A stretch of 64,000 nt of DNA from Anthoceros angustus. Lineage: Eukaryota; Streptophyta; Anthocerotopsida; Anthocerotales; Anthocerotaceae. This document shows positions 1 to 11,526 of this stretch, one piece after another. Location: NCBI GenBank assembly GCA_010909165.1, contig MU008159.1, positions 2,170,001-2,234,000 on the forward strand, written 5' to 3'. A program made the translations under genes and the position numbers. The notes below the pieces were generated by a model. It did no database searches and was not told the DNA's origin. It saw nothing but the letters and a program-made list of their open reading frames with translations. Numbering within the stretch: position 1 is the first letter of the stretch; each line of letters begins with the position of its first letter.

Positions 1-35
1 AGCACTCTACCGCACTGCACTGCGCGCTGCTCTGG

Positions 36-60
36 ACTGCACTGCACTGCACTGCACTGC
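36..60. repeat. (ACTGC)5 pentanucleotide microsatellite
   Basis: Five perfect ACTGC units lie at the left edge, with imperfect units on both sides. They are about 470 bp upstream of the MurB start, in the presumed promoter region. No function is implied. Confidence 0.9.
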
Positions 61-529
61 TCTGCAACCAGGTTGCCGCGGTTCCCGCGAATCTGCGGAT
101 GCGGCGGCTTCTGCGAAATGGGCCAACATGAGCGGGGTGAGAAAAGCGCTCCATACGTGTAGCAGGCCAGTGGGAGGCAAATTTTGGCGTCCACGGGACT
201 CCGGCTGGATTGACGATTGACGCGGCGAGGCGGGCGGGCTGCCCCCAAGGCGTTTTGTGGGTCCTTGTTGGGTTGACCCGACGCCACCCTGTTGGCCGCC
301 CATGAATTTGCCCTCCTCCGCATGACATAAACGCAGGCTATTGCTATTGCCATTGCATAACCCGAGTCTTTCTTTGACTGCGTTCCGTTATGGCGGTTGC
401 GGGAGCCGGGTCCCGGGACCCGCGCCACAGCTTAAGTTAGGGCGAACGGACGGAGTTACCTGCCGCTTCGCTTCGTCTTGCTTCTAGGGTTTCACGGCTG
501 GACGCTAAGCTCAGTGCTCGGGCGCGCGC

Positions 530-1838
530 ATGGCTGTCGCCGCCGCAGGCTGCGCATGGCGGCACCCGGCGCAGCAGCAGCAGCGGCACGGGGAGGAGAC
601 GCTGCTCGGGCGGGTTGCTGCGCGCAGGATTCGCGCTTGCGCTTGCGTCGGCGGCGGCGTGGTGGTGGAGGAGGAGGATGAGGTGTTTCGGGGATTCACC
701 AAGGGGAGGCTGCTCAGCGAAGTGAGTACGTGGGGGATCGGGGGGCCTGCGACCTACTTTGCGGAGGTGACGGATTCGGTGCGCTTGGCTGCTTGTTTGA
801 GGTGAGGGTTTTTCCGTGCTTCAAGACTTGGTTAGGTTTTCGGATTTGGAGTTGGTGACGTGAGTTGAATGAATGAGAGCGGTTTCGGTTGGCGTCCAGA
901 TACTGCCAAAGGCACAACCTTCGGTATTTTGTGTTAGGAAAGGGCTCCAATTGTCTGTTTGATGACCGTGGATTTGATGGATTAGTGCTGCTCAACCGGA
1001 TCGACTTCGTCCAGAGCTCCGGGGCAGGGATATACCGCGTGGGTAGTGGCCACGCCTTCAACCTGCTGGGGATCCGCTGCTCCAAGGAAGGGTTTTCTGG
1101 GTTGGAGTTTGCATGTGGGATCCCTGGCACTGTGGGAGGAGCCGTGTATATGAACGCTGGGGCGGACGGGCAGGTGGGTGGTTCTTGACTGCCGTGAATG
1201 GAAGGGTTGCGTTGCCGTGGTGGCTCCTCTGCCCTCACACCCGTGTGGTCTGCCTTGCAGCAAACTTCGGATGCTCTCACAGCTGTAGAAGTGGTGACTG
1301 GAGACGGGGAGGTTCGTGTCCTGTCCAAAGAAAAGGGCCAGCTTCAGTATGGATATCGGTCGTCACCTTTCCAGCAAATGCAGGGCTTCTGTGCCATCAC
1401 TGCTGCTACTTTCCAGTTGTCCGTAAGCGTCAGTGCCAGAGAGAGACAAAGGTCGTACCTAGACAGGTACGTCCCTGGGCTGCTGTCGCTGTCATGAACC
1501 TGCCCGAGTCTCATCCCTCTCGTCACTAAAGTCCCTCCCCTTCTTTCAGGAGAAAGAGATCCCAGCCCGTGACTGAGCGCACTGCTGGCTGTGTGTTCCG
1601 GAATCCCGGCGTCGGGGGGCTCTCTGCCGGGGCCCTCATCGACCAGGCTGGTCTCAAGGGTGTCCGAGTTGGTGAGGCAGCGGTTTCAGAGTTGCATGCC
1701 AACTTTCTGGTGAACCTAGGGAGCTCCAAGGCTGCCGATATGCTGTCCCTGATCTCGCTTGTCAAAGAGCGGGTTCGCGAGACATCTGGAGTAGATCTGC
1801 ACGAGGAAATTATCTTTGTACCTTACACTCTCGTGTAG
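530..1838 (+). CDS. MURB: UDP-N-acetylenolpyruvoylglucosamine reductase (MurB), plastid type, four exons
   Basis: MurB is the FAD enzyme that reduces UDP-GlcNAc-enolpyruvate to UDP-MurNAc with NADPH. In plants that keep it, it belongs to the plastid peptidoglycan route. Exons 530-801, 900-1173, 1261-1466 and 1550-1838 have GT-AG introns and join in frame to 346 residues. Visible motifs are STWGIGG (66-72), LGKGSN (103-108), CGIPGTVGGA with YMNAGA following (163-179), YGYRSS (212-217), QPVTERTAGCVFRNP (256-270), a SELHANFLVN stretch, and Glu337 near the C-terminus. The first about 50 residues are rich in Ala, Arg and Gln and lack the domain, which fits a plastid transit peptide. The start is the first in-frame ATG. 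The usual catalytic Ser of the GS-x-F motif reads Cys (265). The length without the transit region matches short (type II) MurB. Confidence 0.93.
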
Positions 1839-3393
1839 TTTACAAGAATCGTAAATCGCTGAGACTTGCTGTGTCTGCTACTTGTCGTCAGGTAGTGGGT
1901 GGTTTGAGGGTGTGCTCCAGTTCTGCAACTTGTTTGAAGGTCCTATGGGAGGTGGAATGTTCAAAGTTTCCTCTTGCCAAGTTACCTTCAGAAAGCAAAG
2001 TCACCGATGGCCTATGTGGAGCACGCCTGACCTGTGGCAGGCCTCCTGGCTCGGTTGGTGACGACACCTGATGTACCTACGCTACACCATCCCAAACGCC
2101 GCAGCATTCATCTGCGGCCAGCAAGTATGGTGTCATGTTTCATAGAAGTGAAACGATGACGAATCTGTTGCTCTAACGGAGAATCTGTAGAAGTACATCC
2201 CAATGTCTGGGGCGGGCTGTTGGCACTTCCATCCGAAGCGCCAATCAACCAACCCGTGGTGTGAGTAATGGCCAAAGATTCCACGGCGAGCTAATCCCGA
2301 GATAAATGCGCAGAGGTTGCAAGTGTCAGCAACAAATTGCCTCTGCTGCGGCCCGACAACCGTCAAAGCAGAGCAAGGTGGTTGTGCGGCGCCGCTTAGA
2401 TACGCGTAACTGAATCTCGAGGCGCGGAGTCCTGGACTTGGCGGCCACCAGCGAGCGCAGCAGAGCCGAGCTGCTCTCATTGCTCTGCCACTGCCACTGC
2501 CACTGCCACTGCCTTGCCTTCCTAGATCGTCCTTTATACCGATCTCTGAGCGCCTGGCCGCCTGGCCGCCTGGCGGGCCAGCTGCTGCACACAGGTCTCA
2601 TCACTCAGCCTTGGCGGCCCCCGCCACTCACTCTCCGCCCGGCGCCGGCCTGGGCTCAGCTCGGCTCGGCGTCCTCAGCCTGATCCGATCACCCGGTCCC
2701 GAGATCGAACCCGTTGGAAGTGAGCCGCTGCCCTCCAACTGTTGACTGACTCGTCCTTCTCTCATGAAGATGAAAGAGAATTCCGCGTCATCGCTCCATC
2801 CAGCCGGCTGAACGGCTGCTGAACCCGCCGGCGCTCATCGCACCTCTCGGTAACCCTGATGTTGCGAAAACTGGTGCGCCGACGGCAGCCGGCTGCGAGC
2901 CGCGGCGAGCTGGTACACTGCACCTGGACCGCATCCGATGCTCTGCCGTCGAGCCTACAGCCCCCGAGCGCTGCGATGCGCTGCGATGCGATGCGAGGCG
3001 GGAATTGCGTGCGCACAAATCGATCCATCGAGGACTTGCAATGGTCATTGATTAGCCGGCCGATATTGCGTGCAATGGGCGTTCGGTGTGAGACATAGAT
3101 TGACAGCGTTGTTGTACGCAATTTGATGATACAAAGGTGAAGCTAAGGAAATGAGCTAGGCTACTCGCAGGGCTGCCTCATGCTTTCATTTGCGCTGCAC
3201 AAAATGAACCAACCACTGGGCTCCACAGACTCCTCCTACAAAAAAAAAAGCTACAGCATCGAAGGAGAAGGAAGCCTTGTAGACTAATTGCGAGGCTAAT
3301 TGCAAGTCCCTGAATTCTACTTCTCCCGCCCGCGCCGACGACGTCCTAGCATTGAGCCTGCAGTGGCATACAAAAAGAGGAAGAAGGATGGAG
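1839..3393. other. Intergenic stretch without a supportable gene
   Basis: This holds the MurB 3' region and a spacer up to the convergent small gene at 3394. A (CCACTG)4 microsatellite lies at 2488-2511. The open frames here are short and low in complexity; I see no domain, RNA gene or transposon. Confidence 0.6.
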
Positions 3394-3885
3394 TCAAGCT
3401 CCGAACCACACCAAGTGGGTGGTGGTGTCGAGATCGTAGTGATGGCTGCTGGATGACGAGTCCAGCCCCAGGTGCAGCGCGGTGTCGTAGTCGTGGTCGG
3501 AGCCGTCCCGGCGGCCGCCCTTGTGCGCGTCGCTGTCCTTGGACCTGCGGTTGCCCGCGGAGCAGGAGCCCCGCGATCGGCCCAGCCGCAGCTCCAGGTC
3601 CAGGTCCAGGTCCAGGTCCCGGTCGGCCCCTTCCTCCGCCTCCTCCGCCTGTGCGTAGTGCTGGGTTCTGAGGCTGGAGTCGGAATCGGGCGTGGCGTCC
3701 ACCAGGTCGCGCAGCGCCGTGAGCAGGAAGTCGTCGCCCCGGCGGCGGGCGTCCGCGAAGAATTTGGTGGCCTGCGCGTCCGACCAATTCCGTTGGTATA
3801 TCGCGTTCAGGATGCCGCTCATCATCGGCCCCGACACCCGCTCTTCCAGGCCCGCCAGCCAGGTGACCCACTCGGGGCTGCCCAT
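3394..3885 (-). CDS. Unknown protein, 163 aa
   Basis: I do not recognise this protein. The frame stays open upstream to 4206, but the best start is the ATG at 3885, which has a purine at -3 and G at +4. The product begins MGSPEWVTWLAGLEERV, followed by a helical stretch of about 60 residues containing RNWSDAQATKFFADARRRGD. It then becomes acidic and low in complexity, with a run of alternating Asp-Leu (about DLDLDLDLEL) encoded by a 6-bp tandem repeat near 3593-3618, and Ser-rich and Asp/His-rich stretches near the C-terminus. No membrane segment is visible. The ordered N-terminal part looks like a real folded region, and the acidic tail is probably disordered. Nothing in the neighbourhood indicates a role. 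Codon use is GC-rich, like that of the genes around it. Confidence 0.55.
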   Translation of the reverse strand: MGSPEWVTWLAGLEERVSGPMMSGILNAIYQRNWSDAQATKFFADARRRGDDFLLTALRDLVDATPDSDSSLRTQHYAQAEEAEEGADRDLDLDLDLELRLGRSRGSCSAGNRRSKDSDAHKGGRRDGSDHDYDTALHLGLDSSSSSHHYDLDTTTHLVWFGA

Positions 3886-6301
3886 AGCTGCCGCTAAGCC
3901 TTGCGATTGCACGGCCTGCTGCTTGCGTCTCCTGCTGATGCTGGTTGCGGCTTTGGGGTGGAATTGAGATGGGTTGGGTGAAAATATGTGGGAACGGAGC
4001 CGGATGACGGATCCGGAGGAAGTCGACTCCCGGAGCGGAGCCCAGGACTGAGGAAGGAAACGCAAAGGGGGGGAGGAAAACGGCGGGCCGGGGGCGAGTG
4101 AGAGAGGCACAAGACAAGACAGACGGGACGCTCCCCACCCCAGAGAGAAGAGCGGAGAAGGCTGACTGGAGAAGCAGTAGCCTGCAGCCCAGAGCTTTGT
4201 GCACACAATGACGCTTGAGGGAATCTCGAGAGAATCCTCCTTTATGTAAAAAAGCGGGCACGCTGCGGGCTTGCGAGATCACGTGCCCGTTTCAGCCACC
4301 ACCCTAAACCCATCAATCTAACATCGGCCTCGCCCTGCCTCCTGCCTCGCCACGCCGCTTACATGCGGGTGTTAGATTCTAGTACCATTCTAAGTGGGCG
4401 GTTAAGATTCTACTGGATCTTGACGCAGTTTTCACTTATGGGCCATCGTCAATTTGGTGACCAGTTGATTACATTCCACGCCCGTCCATGGAGCCCTTTG
4501 ATTCCACCGGGAACAAGACCGGTGCTGCCGGAATATCATATGCCTTCTTCCCTCACAACGTCCGCTCTTGTACTATCCAATATGCACCCACATGTAGGTA
4601 CTACCTACAGGAACACGGTCTCCCAACTGTGCACTGCGAAATCAAATCGAAATTGAATGAGGTTGGATTTGGCTGCGGGAATAAGGCTGTTGCGGAATAT
4701 CTGATGGGTGGACTTTGGTGCAGCAGCCGGGAGACTCAGTGGGTACGCTGTACTTAAACGAGGTGGGAGAGAGAATTCGTTTCTGTTTGGGGAAATGAGC
4801 AAAGTCTGATGTGGGCTGTGGGATATGGGGAAAGCGGGGTTCTTCCCTTAAATGCCCCAAGTGCTCTCAAAATGCTCTCATCTTAACGACCTGACCTTGG
4901 ATAGATAGGGCATTTGTATAGGGCAGCTAAAAAGCTTCCGTATTTTGGAAAGAAAGGTTTTTACTCAAAAGGAGGGCCAACTTCAGATTCCACATAGCAT
5001 TACCTCTTGTGGCGACTTTGACGAGGATGATAGTGGTTAACGGTCTGCAGCCGGGTGATGAGCTCAAGAACCAACTCAAACCCTCATGAAACAGACACAA
5101 TCAGGGGTTTACATGTTGCAAACACCCGCCCAGGATAGTGGATGATGGTTGCAGGAGAGAATCACTGATGCCTGTGGAAGTGAAATCGATAGCAACCCAA
5201 GTCCCAGCCCAGCGTATTTCGAAGCCTGCCTTACCCGTTACCAGGTTCAGGGTTCCGGTTCCGATTCCGATTACCCCTGCTGCCTACAGTAGTGCGCGCA
5301 AGTGCGCTGCAGATGTGGCAGCAAACAGGACAGATGACTTCAGCGCTGTTTTGTCCTCCCGGGCTTGTCGCCCATCTCCAAACGATCACATAAGCCAAGG
5401 GGACGGGAAGAAGATGTCCGAATGCAACACACAAATCCAGGATTCCAGATGAGACGCGTTAGTATCCATGCTACCACCCATTGTGGGTCCATTTGGCGTG
5501 AACCCCTCCGGGTACCGGTGAGGTGAAAGAGTCAAAGAAACCTTTTCACGGAATTTTTCACACCAGAAAAGTAGACCATTTGTACATTGAGATAGGGAAC
5601 GAGTCTGAGCAGATCACTTGCGAATGTCAAGCATCTCACACCAGAGTCTTTCCGATGCAAGCCATCGATGAGCCCATCTAGTTCTTGGAGAGCTGGGCAG
5701 ATATCAGTCAAGAGTTAATTCTTGTCGCCCCGAGGCAAGTCTACACAACTTGCACGGTTTGGAACAAAACCCCTCGACATATAAGGATTAACACAACAAA
5801 ATGAATTGATGTGGTCTTCGGTAGTAATCACCTTGACGTCTCTCGGACTAACTACTCTCAAGGATCATTTACCACATGAAGGATTGCCATAAGTTAAGGC
5901 ACAACTGTGCAGGACTCAAACTGAAGAGACAGGACCTAAAGGTCAGACGAGAAATACCAGCTGACCTCAACCCACCTCTTGTCGTTGGGAATGCAGGATT
6001 GTACAAGCCAACCACTTGCACAATCTGATTGAGGCACACGTCGTTCCATCATCAATGCAGGCTACTACAAGTAGCATGCAAAATCTGGGATATTTTTATC
6101 TTACATCCTCCCTCAATCGAACTCCAGCAACTTGATGCTGACAATAAACCGACTCGGATGCTCAGATCAAGAGAACCTGACAAGAGGACAGCCAATTCCA
6201 TCTCATAGCCTCCGGTTCCGTCAACCTGCAACTTTCCACCTCACTCCTCTGTGGTGCAATCCCCACTTCACTGAAACATATCCACACCTCTGCTCGAGTC
6301 C
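3886..6301. other. Intergenic stretch without a supportable gene
   Basis: This separates the small minus-strand gene from the 3' end of the EIN3-like gene. The first about 400 bp are the presumed 5' leader and promoter of the small gene. The rest contains only short open frames with no recognisable domain. I found no transposon ends or RNA genes. Confidence 0.55.
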
Positions 6302-8230
6302 TCAAGATCCATAGAAAGCTATGTCTTCTTCGAAGAAAAATTCTAAAGGCCCTTCTATAGGCCCTCCGAAATCAAACGTATTGTCAAACACATCATCTGG
6401 TAAAGGTATATCCTCTTGAGGTGGTTCAAACTGGCCATCCAAAATCTGGCTGCTTGAAGTGTTGCCCTGAACAGCTCCGTTGCCCACTCCCCAGTCGTAG
6501 CTGTGCCCATACCGTGCACCTTGATCTCTACTTTCCATCCTCATTCCTGTAGCACTACTCATTGAAACCTGCCCATTCCCATGGCCCTGGCCATCCATCA
6601 GGGGACGAATCTCCACGTTGGCAGAATTGTTCTCGGACCTCCCATACACACCGGTAAAGAATTCCTGCAAAGGCTGTTGGCTCCTGGCTCCCATCTTGTG
6701 ACCAGCGACAGCCAAAGACACAAAGCTATTGGTGCCCTGATTCATGCCCTCCACTCCCGCTTGGAACATGCCTTTCCCTGCTCCTGCCTGTAAACTATGA
6801 TGCGCTGAACCATTTTGCACGTACATGGTACCACTTGGCTCGAACTGATGCGAGCAGGCAATTTGATGAGAGTTCCTGGCGTTTCTATCAACAAAACCAT
6901 GTGCTGCGTCATGATGGTGACAAGCTTCGTACTGGCAGGTAAAAGCCATGTTATCAATGGGTGATGACTCCTCTCCTAACCTTCTCTTCCTCCAGTTGTC
7001 TCCTTCCTGTGCTCTTGGAGCCACCTGCTGGACATTTTGGTCTTCCCCCTCATTCGGTCTCTGACCAGCCTTTTGTTCAGGAAACAAAGGAGGCCGATTA
7101 CCATTCATGTTGCTGTCACTGTACCCATCTACTGTTGCCGAGGGAGGGCGTTGCCGTGATGGCAGGCTTCCGGCAATTACCTCATACTGGTCTACATCTC
7201 CTTCCGGACCATCTTCATGCGCTCCCTTGTCATTGAGGAACTGTTCAAAACCGTCCACATCATACTCACTGGCACTATTGGCTGGCAAGAATGAAGACGC
7301 ATCAGTAGTCCCATGGTTGGCACTGCCATTGATGACACCTCCGGACTTGTTCATCTGGCGAGCAAGGGTCTCTTCCTGCTGCAAAACAGACAGCCAGGTA
7401 GCACTCTCCTTGGCAGTCATCTTGTCCTGCAGGCACTTGGACTGTCTCACCAGCTTCCTGATTTTAGTTATGTCAGGAGACATGTGCTTGATGACAGCGG
7501 TGAGCACACCCACCTTCCAGGCCTTCTTCAAATCATGGGGCTTCTTGTAGGGAGGGGCTCCCTGCCCCTTGGACAGCCCCACCTCGGGCCACCAGTCCTC
7601 ATTTCCCGAGGGCCACCAGGGGGGAGGCTGGCCTTTCTCCAAGGGATACCTCCGCTGCGGAGGCTCACAGTGCTGCATGAGCGCAGAAAGCAGCGAACCC
7701 AGAGTGGTGTCCTGCAGCTCCTGCAGCGTGTGGGGGGTGGGAGCAGCCGCTGCCACCCCCTCCAGCTTCCCAGGAACGCTGTGCTCAGCCTGGTACTTGG
7801 CTATGGCAGCCGGCCCATTCCTGTCGAACCTGACCTTCTCCTTCCACCAAGCCCTGATGTTGTCAGACGCCCCGCTCACCGGCTTCCCCTTCTCCGGAAT
7901 GATGCCGTACACGAACCCCTGCGCCTTGCACACCTCCATCATCTTGAGCATGTACTTGAGGATGCCGTCCTGGGCCCGGGACATTTTCTTCCTCCTGGCC
8001 TGCTCATGCGACTGCTTCTGCTTCGGCTTCTCGTTCGCCTCCTTGGTCTTCTGCATCTCCTTCATGCGCTTATGCCTAAGCCGGTCCTTCCACATGCGCT
8101 TCTCCAGCTCGTCGATCTCGATGATCTCATCGTCGCTGAGATCATCCTGCGTGCCGTCCCCGTCGTTGTCCCCCCCGAAGTCCCCCATGTCCCCGTTCCC
8201 GCAGTACGCCAGCTCGTCGCTGAGATCCAT
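6302..8230 (-). CDS. EIL: EIN3/EIL ethylene-response transcription factor, 642 aa, intronless
   Basis: EIN3-like proteins are plant-specific nuclear transcription factors. They act at the end of ethylene signalling, bind DNA through their N-terminal half, and are known to be turned over by EBF F-box proteins. The family signature is complete. There is an acidic N-terminus, then [11 protein letters not shown] (40-50) and a basic Lys/Arg-rich stretch. [20 protein letters not shown] follows (78-97), then [16 protein letters not shown] (105-120), [17 protein letters not shown] (127-143), [14 protein letters not shown] (203-216) and [22 protein letters not shown] (229-250). The C-terminal half is low in complexity, rich in Gln, Asn and Gly, with an acidic end that could activate transcription. 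Length and the single exon fit the family. The ATG at 8230 precedes the conserved region directly. There is no sign of damage. Confidence 0.96.
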   Translation of the reverse strand: MDLSDELAYCGNGDMGDFGGDNDGDGTQDDLSDDEIIEIDELEKRMWKDRLRHKRMKEMQKTKEANEKPKQKQSHEQARRKKMSRAQDGILKYMLKMMEVCKAQGFVYGIIPEKGKPVSGASDNIRAWWKEKVRFDRNGPAAIAKYQAEHSVPGKLEGVAAAAPTPHTLQELQDTTLGSLLSALMQHCEPPQRRYPLEKGQPPPWWPSGNEDWWPEVGLSKGQGAPPYKKPHDLKKAWKVGVLTAVIKHMSPDITKIRKLVRQSKCLQDKMTAKESATWLSVLQQEETLARQMNKSGGVINGSANHGTTDASSFLPANSASEYDVDGFEQFLNDKGAHEDGPEGDVDQYEVIAGSLPSRQRPPSATVDGYSDSNMNGNRPPLFPEQKAGQRPNEGEDQNVQQVAPRAQEGDNWRKRRLGEESSPIDNMAFTCQYEACHHHDAAHGFVDRNARNSHQIACSHQFEPSGTMYVQNGSAHHSLQAGAGKGMFQAGVEGMNQGTNSFVSLAVAGHKMGARSQQPLQEFFTGVYGRSENNSANVEIRPLMDGQGHGNGQVSMSSATGMRMESRDQGARYGHSYDWGVGNGAVQGNTSSSQILDGQFEPPQEDIPLPDDVFDNTFDFGGPIEGPLEFFFEEDIAFYGS

Positions 8231-9520
8231 CTCAACCCCAGAGGCTCAAATCCGCCACACGCGGCAGGGACGCAGGCTCCTCCTACAAAGCCACTTCCCC
8301 GCCGCTCCCGATGGCCTTATGCAACCAAGCCCCGTCCCACGGATACCTCAAGGCCAGCCGTAGCCGAGTCAGGTGCTCCAGCTGCGGGCCGCCCTCATCC
8401 ACCCACGTACTTCTCGAAATCCTCATCTTCCAGCAAGAAGGCGAGCCCGCTCCTACATCCCGGCACCCGCATCCGCCAGCACTCCCACACCCCGCGGCCC
8501 TGCATCACCACAAAACCCAGCCGAGCGTGAATCCCCACCCATCGCATACCCCACACAATCCCAGCCTCAAATTCCGCCACTCCCCGATCCCCACCTCAAC
8601 CCCCGCTCGCAGCACCTTCAGCTTCAGCCGCGGGGGAAGATGCTCCAGCCGACACAGACAGCGGAGGCATGGAGCGATGCACGCGAGCTCGGGTCGCAGC
8701 AGCGAGGAAGGCTCGCTGTCGCTTCTACCACCGGCGGACCGTCTCTCGTTGCCTCTTTCCTCGTCTGTGGCGAAGGGAGCGCTGGCCCGCACCCGGCCTA
8801 AACTTCCTCTTCCGACACGGCTGTTCGCCCCGCAGCCCGGGGCTCGCATAATGTGGGGGCCCCGCTGCCCGAAAAAACTAAGTACCACGACCGGGCAAGC
8901 CGGGGCCCTGACGGCCGTGCAGGCCCGCCTGAGCATGGAGGACGTATAGTGCGGGCGGCGGATGAGCATTCATGCAGAGGCCCGGGGAGGGAGGCCCAGT
9001 ACAGGGTACAGCCCTTGGGGCCCCAGGCCTTGCCGTTCCCCGGGCGGCGTAGGGTCCGCATTCCGTAAGAGGGGAGTGTTGCGGCAGGTATAGGGCGGGG
9101 CCCTGCACGCGCTCTGACCGATGACCGATGTTCGGCACGCGAGCTCATGAGAGCTTTAATTTTTAATGTGCAGGCCCGGCCCGGGCCCCGGCCCCGCTCC
9201 CGGCCCCGCTCCCGGCCCCGCTCCCGGCCCTGCACGTTGGCCTTTGGAATATGGGATTCTGGTACGCCGCTTCTCGGACTCCAGGACTGCCTACTCAAAG
9301 CTTGTGTCACCTGTACTGCTATCCACTCCCAAATCTTCCCGATTGCGTGCTAAGTTCATTGAATCTTTTCTAAGCTCGTCCTCCCAGAATCTCTCCCTAT
9401 TGCGGCCTTGCACGATAGACTGTCTCCATCGAACATCACCGTATGTTTTTCTCTCCCTCCGTCTTTCCTGATTTTTTTTTCTTTGTAGGAAGGACCTTTG
9501 TACATATATATATTTCTTTT
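8231..9520. other. GC-rich upstream region of the EIN3-like gene
   Basis: This is the presumed 5' leader and promoter of the minus-strand EIN3-like gene. It includes three tandem copies of the 12-mer GGCCCCGCTCCC at 9190-9225. Overlapping open frames on both strands are a by-product of high GC content, and none shows a domain. A TATATATAT run lies near 9502-9511. Confidence 0.5.
9190..9225. repeat. 12-bp tandem repeat GGCCCCGCTCCC x3
   Basis: Three exact head-to-tail copies of a 12-bp C-rich unit are followed by a partial copy. The complementary strand is G-rich, with runs of three and four G, and could form G-quadruplex structure. Confidence 0.9.
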
Positions 9521-9991
9521 TTATATTAGATCAATGGAGACTATTAAAAAGAAGGGATGGGAAAATCTGTCCGCCCCAGGGCCAAGGGCCAAGAGCCAGT
9601 GGCGCTGGCCTCGAAGCAACCTACCGCCTCGATCATGGTCCGAGATGAGGAAAGGCCTACCGACCATTGGTGCCAACGACGCCACGTCTCCTGTGCTCGT
9701 TGCCGTCCTGTAAATAGCGTTGGCCACCGCCCTCTGCAGGGCGATGGATACCCGCTGTCGAAAGGAAGCCACCACCGAGGAAAGAGGGAGACCCACCTCG
9801 TTCCGACGACTGTGGTAGGCTTTAGCACAGTCCTTAATCAGCCGGGAAAAATCCTTGTCCATAGCCTTGTAGGTCTTAATGGCGAGGGGGATGAAAGCGT
9901 GGCCGTCATGCAAAGGTGTGTACTTGTGTACCTTAGCAGTCGCGCATCCCTCCACTGCCCAATCCGAAGGGGTTGATAATGACATGCTCAC
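9521..9991 (-). mobile_element. Fragment resembling the C-terminal tail of a LINE-type reverse transcriptase protein
   Basis: The minus-strand frame contains HAFIPLAIKTYKAMDKDFSR, then a short spacer and FRQRVSIALQRAVANAIYR. This is the pattern I associate with the end of LINE (non-LTR) ORF2 proteins in seed-free plants, where a 'PLA-E-G' stretch is followed by an 'R-Q-x-V-S-I-x-L-Q-R' motif. No reverse transcriptase core lies next to it, so it would be an isolated 3' remnant. The frame is open over 156 codons. The assignment rests on remembered family pattern, not on a search. Confidence 0.4.
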
Positions 9992-10303
9992 AATTGGAGT
10001 TTCGGGTAGGGTCCGTTACGACGCCATCCGCAACAAAGATTTAGAGCCCCCACGCGCGTGGGAACCCGGCACGCCCATTGAAGAATGAGACAACATACAT
10101 AATAAAATTCGCTTTCTATAAACTTCTAGAGGAACCTATGTGATTATTGAGGTCATATATATATTGTCATTCTCTTTTAGGACCCTTACGGACTGCCAAA
10201 CTCATATCAGTTCAATCGAGTAGTTTAATCCATCAAACTGTGTGCCAAGTGGATAGTTCAATTTCGAATTGAATAGTGCAATTTGAAAATCCAACTGAAG
10301 TAT

Positions 10304-10530
10304 CTAGCCAACTGTGCCTATCCAATAGAACTAAATTGGGGTCGATTTGAAGTAAACTCCCCATAATTGATACAAAAAAATAAAACAGACGTTGGTAAAA
10401 ACAAAATGTACAAAACATTCTTTTCCATCTTATTTCATTCGAACTATGGCTAATTCATAATGATTCAGTTCAGGGTCCAAACTAGGAGAAATCCAATTGG
10501 CAGTCAATCATTACTTGCTACGTCAACACA
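10304..10530. repeat. Copy A of a 225-bp direct repeat
   Basis: This segment recurs at 10637-10860 with about 90% identity. Both copies share CTAGCCAACTGTGC, a central GTTGGTA-CAAA stretch and a common end at TTACTTGCTACGTCAAC. The offset is 333 bp. It is part of a non-coding, AT-rich repeat cluster between the LINE-like fragment and the PPR gene. Confidence 0.85.
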
Positions 10531-10532
10531 TT

Positions 10533-10636
10533 GTCAGCGCACTGGTTGCCATGATGGATTACGCCCGTATGCCAGTTTGAGCTCAGTTTAATCTGATCTA
10601 GTTTGGAACTGAATCCAATTGGCTGTGAACCGAGCT
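10533..10636. repeat. Dispersed 104-bp direct repeat, first copy
   Basis: It begins GTCAGCGCACTGGTTGCC and ends GAACCGAGCTC. The second copy, at 11209-11311, differs by a few substitutions and a 2-bp deletion. Confidence 0.8.
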
Positions 10637-10860
10637 CTAGCCAACTGTGCATAGCCAATAAAACTAAATTGGGGTCGATTGGAAGTGAACTCCCCATAAT
10701 TGATACCAAAAAAAAAAAGCGTTGGTACAAACAAAATGTACAACACATTCTTTTCCATCTTATTTCATTCGAACTATGGCTAATCCATAATGATTCAGTT
10801 CAGGGTCCAAACTGGGAGAAATCCAATTGGCAGTTAATCATTACTTGCTACGTCAACCCA
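10637..10860. repeat. Copy B of the 225-bp direct repeat
   Basis: This is the second copy of the segment at 10304-10530. The two are separated by a block (10533-10636) that itself recurs at 11209-11311, so the cluster arose by more than one duplication step. Confidence 0.85.
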
Positions 10861-11181
10861 ATATGTTACTGATACGTATGACTTAAGTATTAGACATGAT
10901 TTAACCAAGTTCTCAACCCTAAGTCTATATAAATTTTTATTAACTTTATACATTTTACTATGTTATCTAATTTTTATATATCGTATAAATTAACAATATA
11001 TCATATTTCAGCATAATTCAAGTCGGATAAGTTATGCGACACCAAGAGTTCCGCAAGGCTACAAGAAGCTCCACTACAACTCACGAGGTCCTCTCCGCTG
11101 GGCACATGTGCCGCTAAGCACAGTTGCAGCAGCCCTCTCCTTCCAAGCACCAAAACTCTATTGCATGAAACAAAATTTGGA

Positions 11182-11526
11182 AAGCCAAACTGAGTTGACT
11201 TTCATGGTGACAGCGCACTGGTTGCCACGATGGATCATGCCCGTGCGCCAGTTTGAGCTCAGTTTAATCTGACCTGGCTTGGAACTGAATCCCATTGGCT
11301 GAACCGAGCTCCCGAACTGGCAGTGCATAAGAGTCCTAATAAGTCATCACTTTAGGTTTTAAGGAAATCGGATCCGTTTGCATAAGATGAGGCCAAATTG
11401 GAATTCGTAGGGGTGCTAGCATGCTTTGGTGGTCAACGGCTTCCCAGCAACCCAAGTGTCATTTGACCACTGGACGGTGGCGGGCAGTGGTGCACCGTCA
11501 CCATGAAAGTCAACTCAGTTTGGCTT
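11182..11526. repeat. Foldback structure with perfect 30-bp inverted repeats
   Basis: Bases 11182-11211 are the exact reverse complement of 11497-11526. The 285-bp loop includes the 104-bp block repeated at 10533. There is no coding capacity. It could be a nested non-autonomous element or the result of an inverted duplication. Confidence 0.85.
11209..11311. repeat. Dispersed 104-bp direct repeat, second copy
   Basis: This matches 10533-10636. It starts immediately inside a perfect 30-bp inverted repeat (11182-11211 against 11497-11526), which suggests a small foldback or non-autonomous element in this cluster. Confidence 0.8.

Noticed and set aside
3317-4282. Longer minus-strand frame of about 320 codons overlapping the small unknown gene
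   Set aside because: It runs in another frame, is Pro/Gly/Arg-rich and lacks protein-like order. The 163-residue frame is better supported.
7313-8530. Long plus-strand open frame of about 405 codons
   Set aside because: It lies opposite the EIN3-like coding sequence, is Leu/Arg/Pro-rich, and has no domain. It is a shadow of the minus-strand gene.
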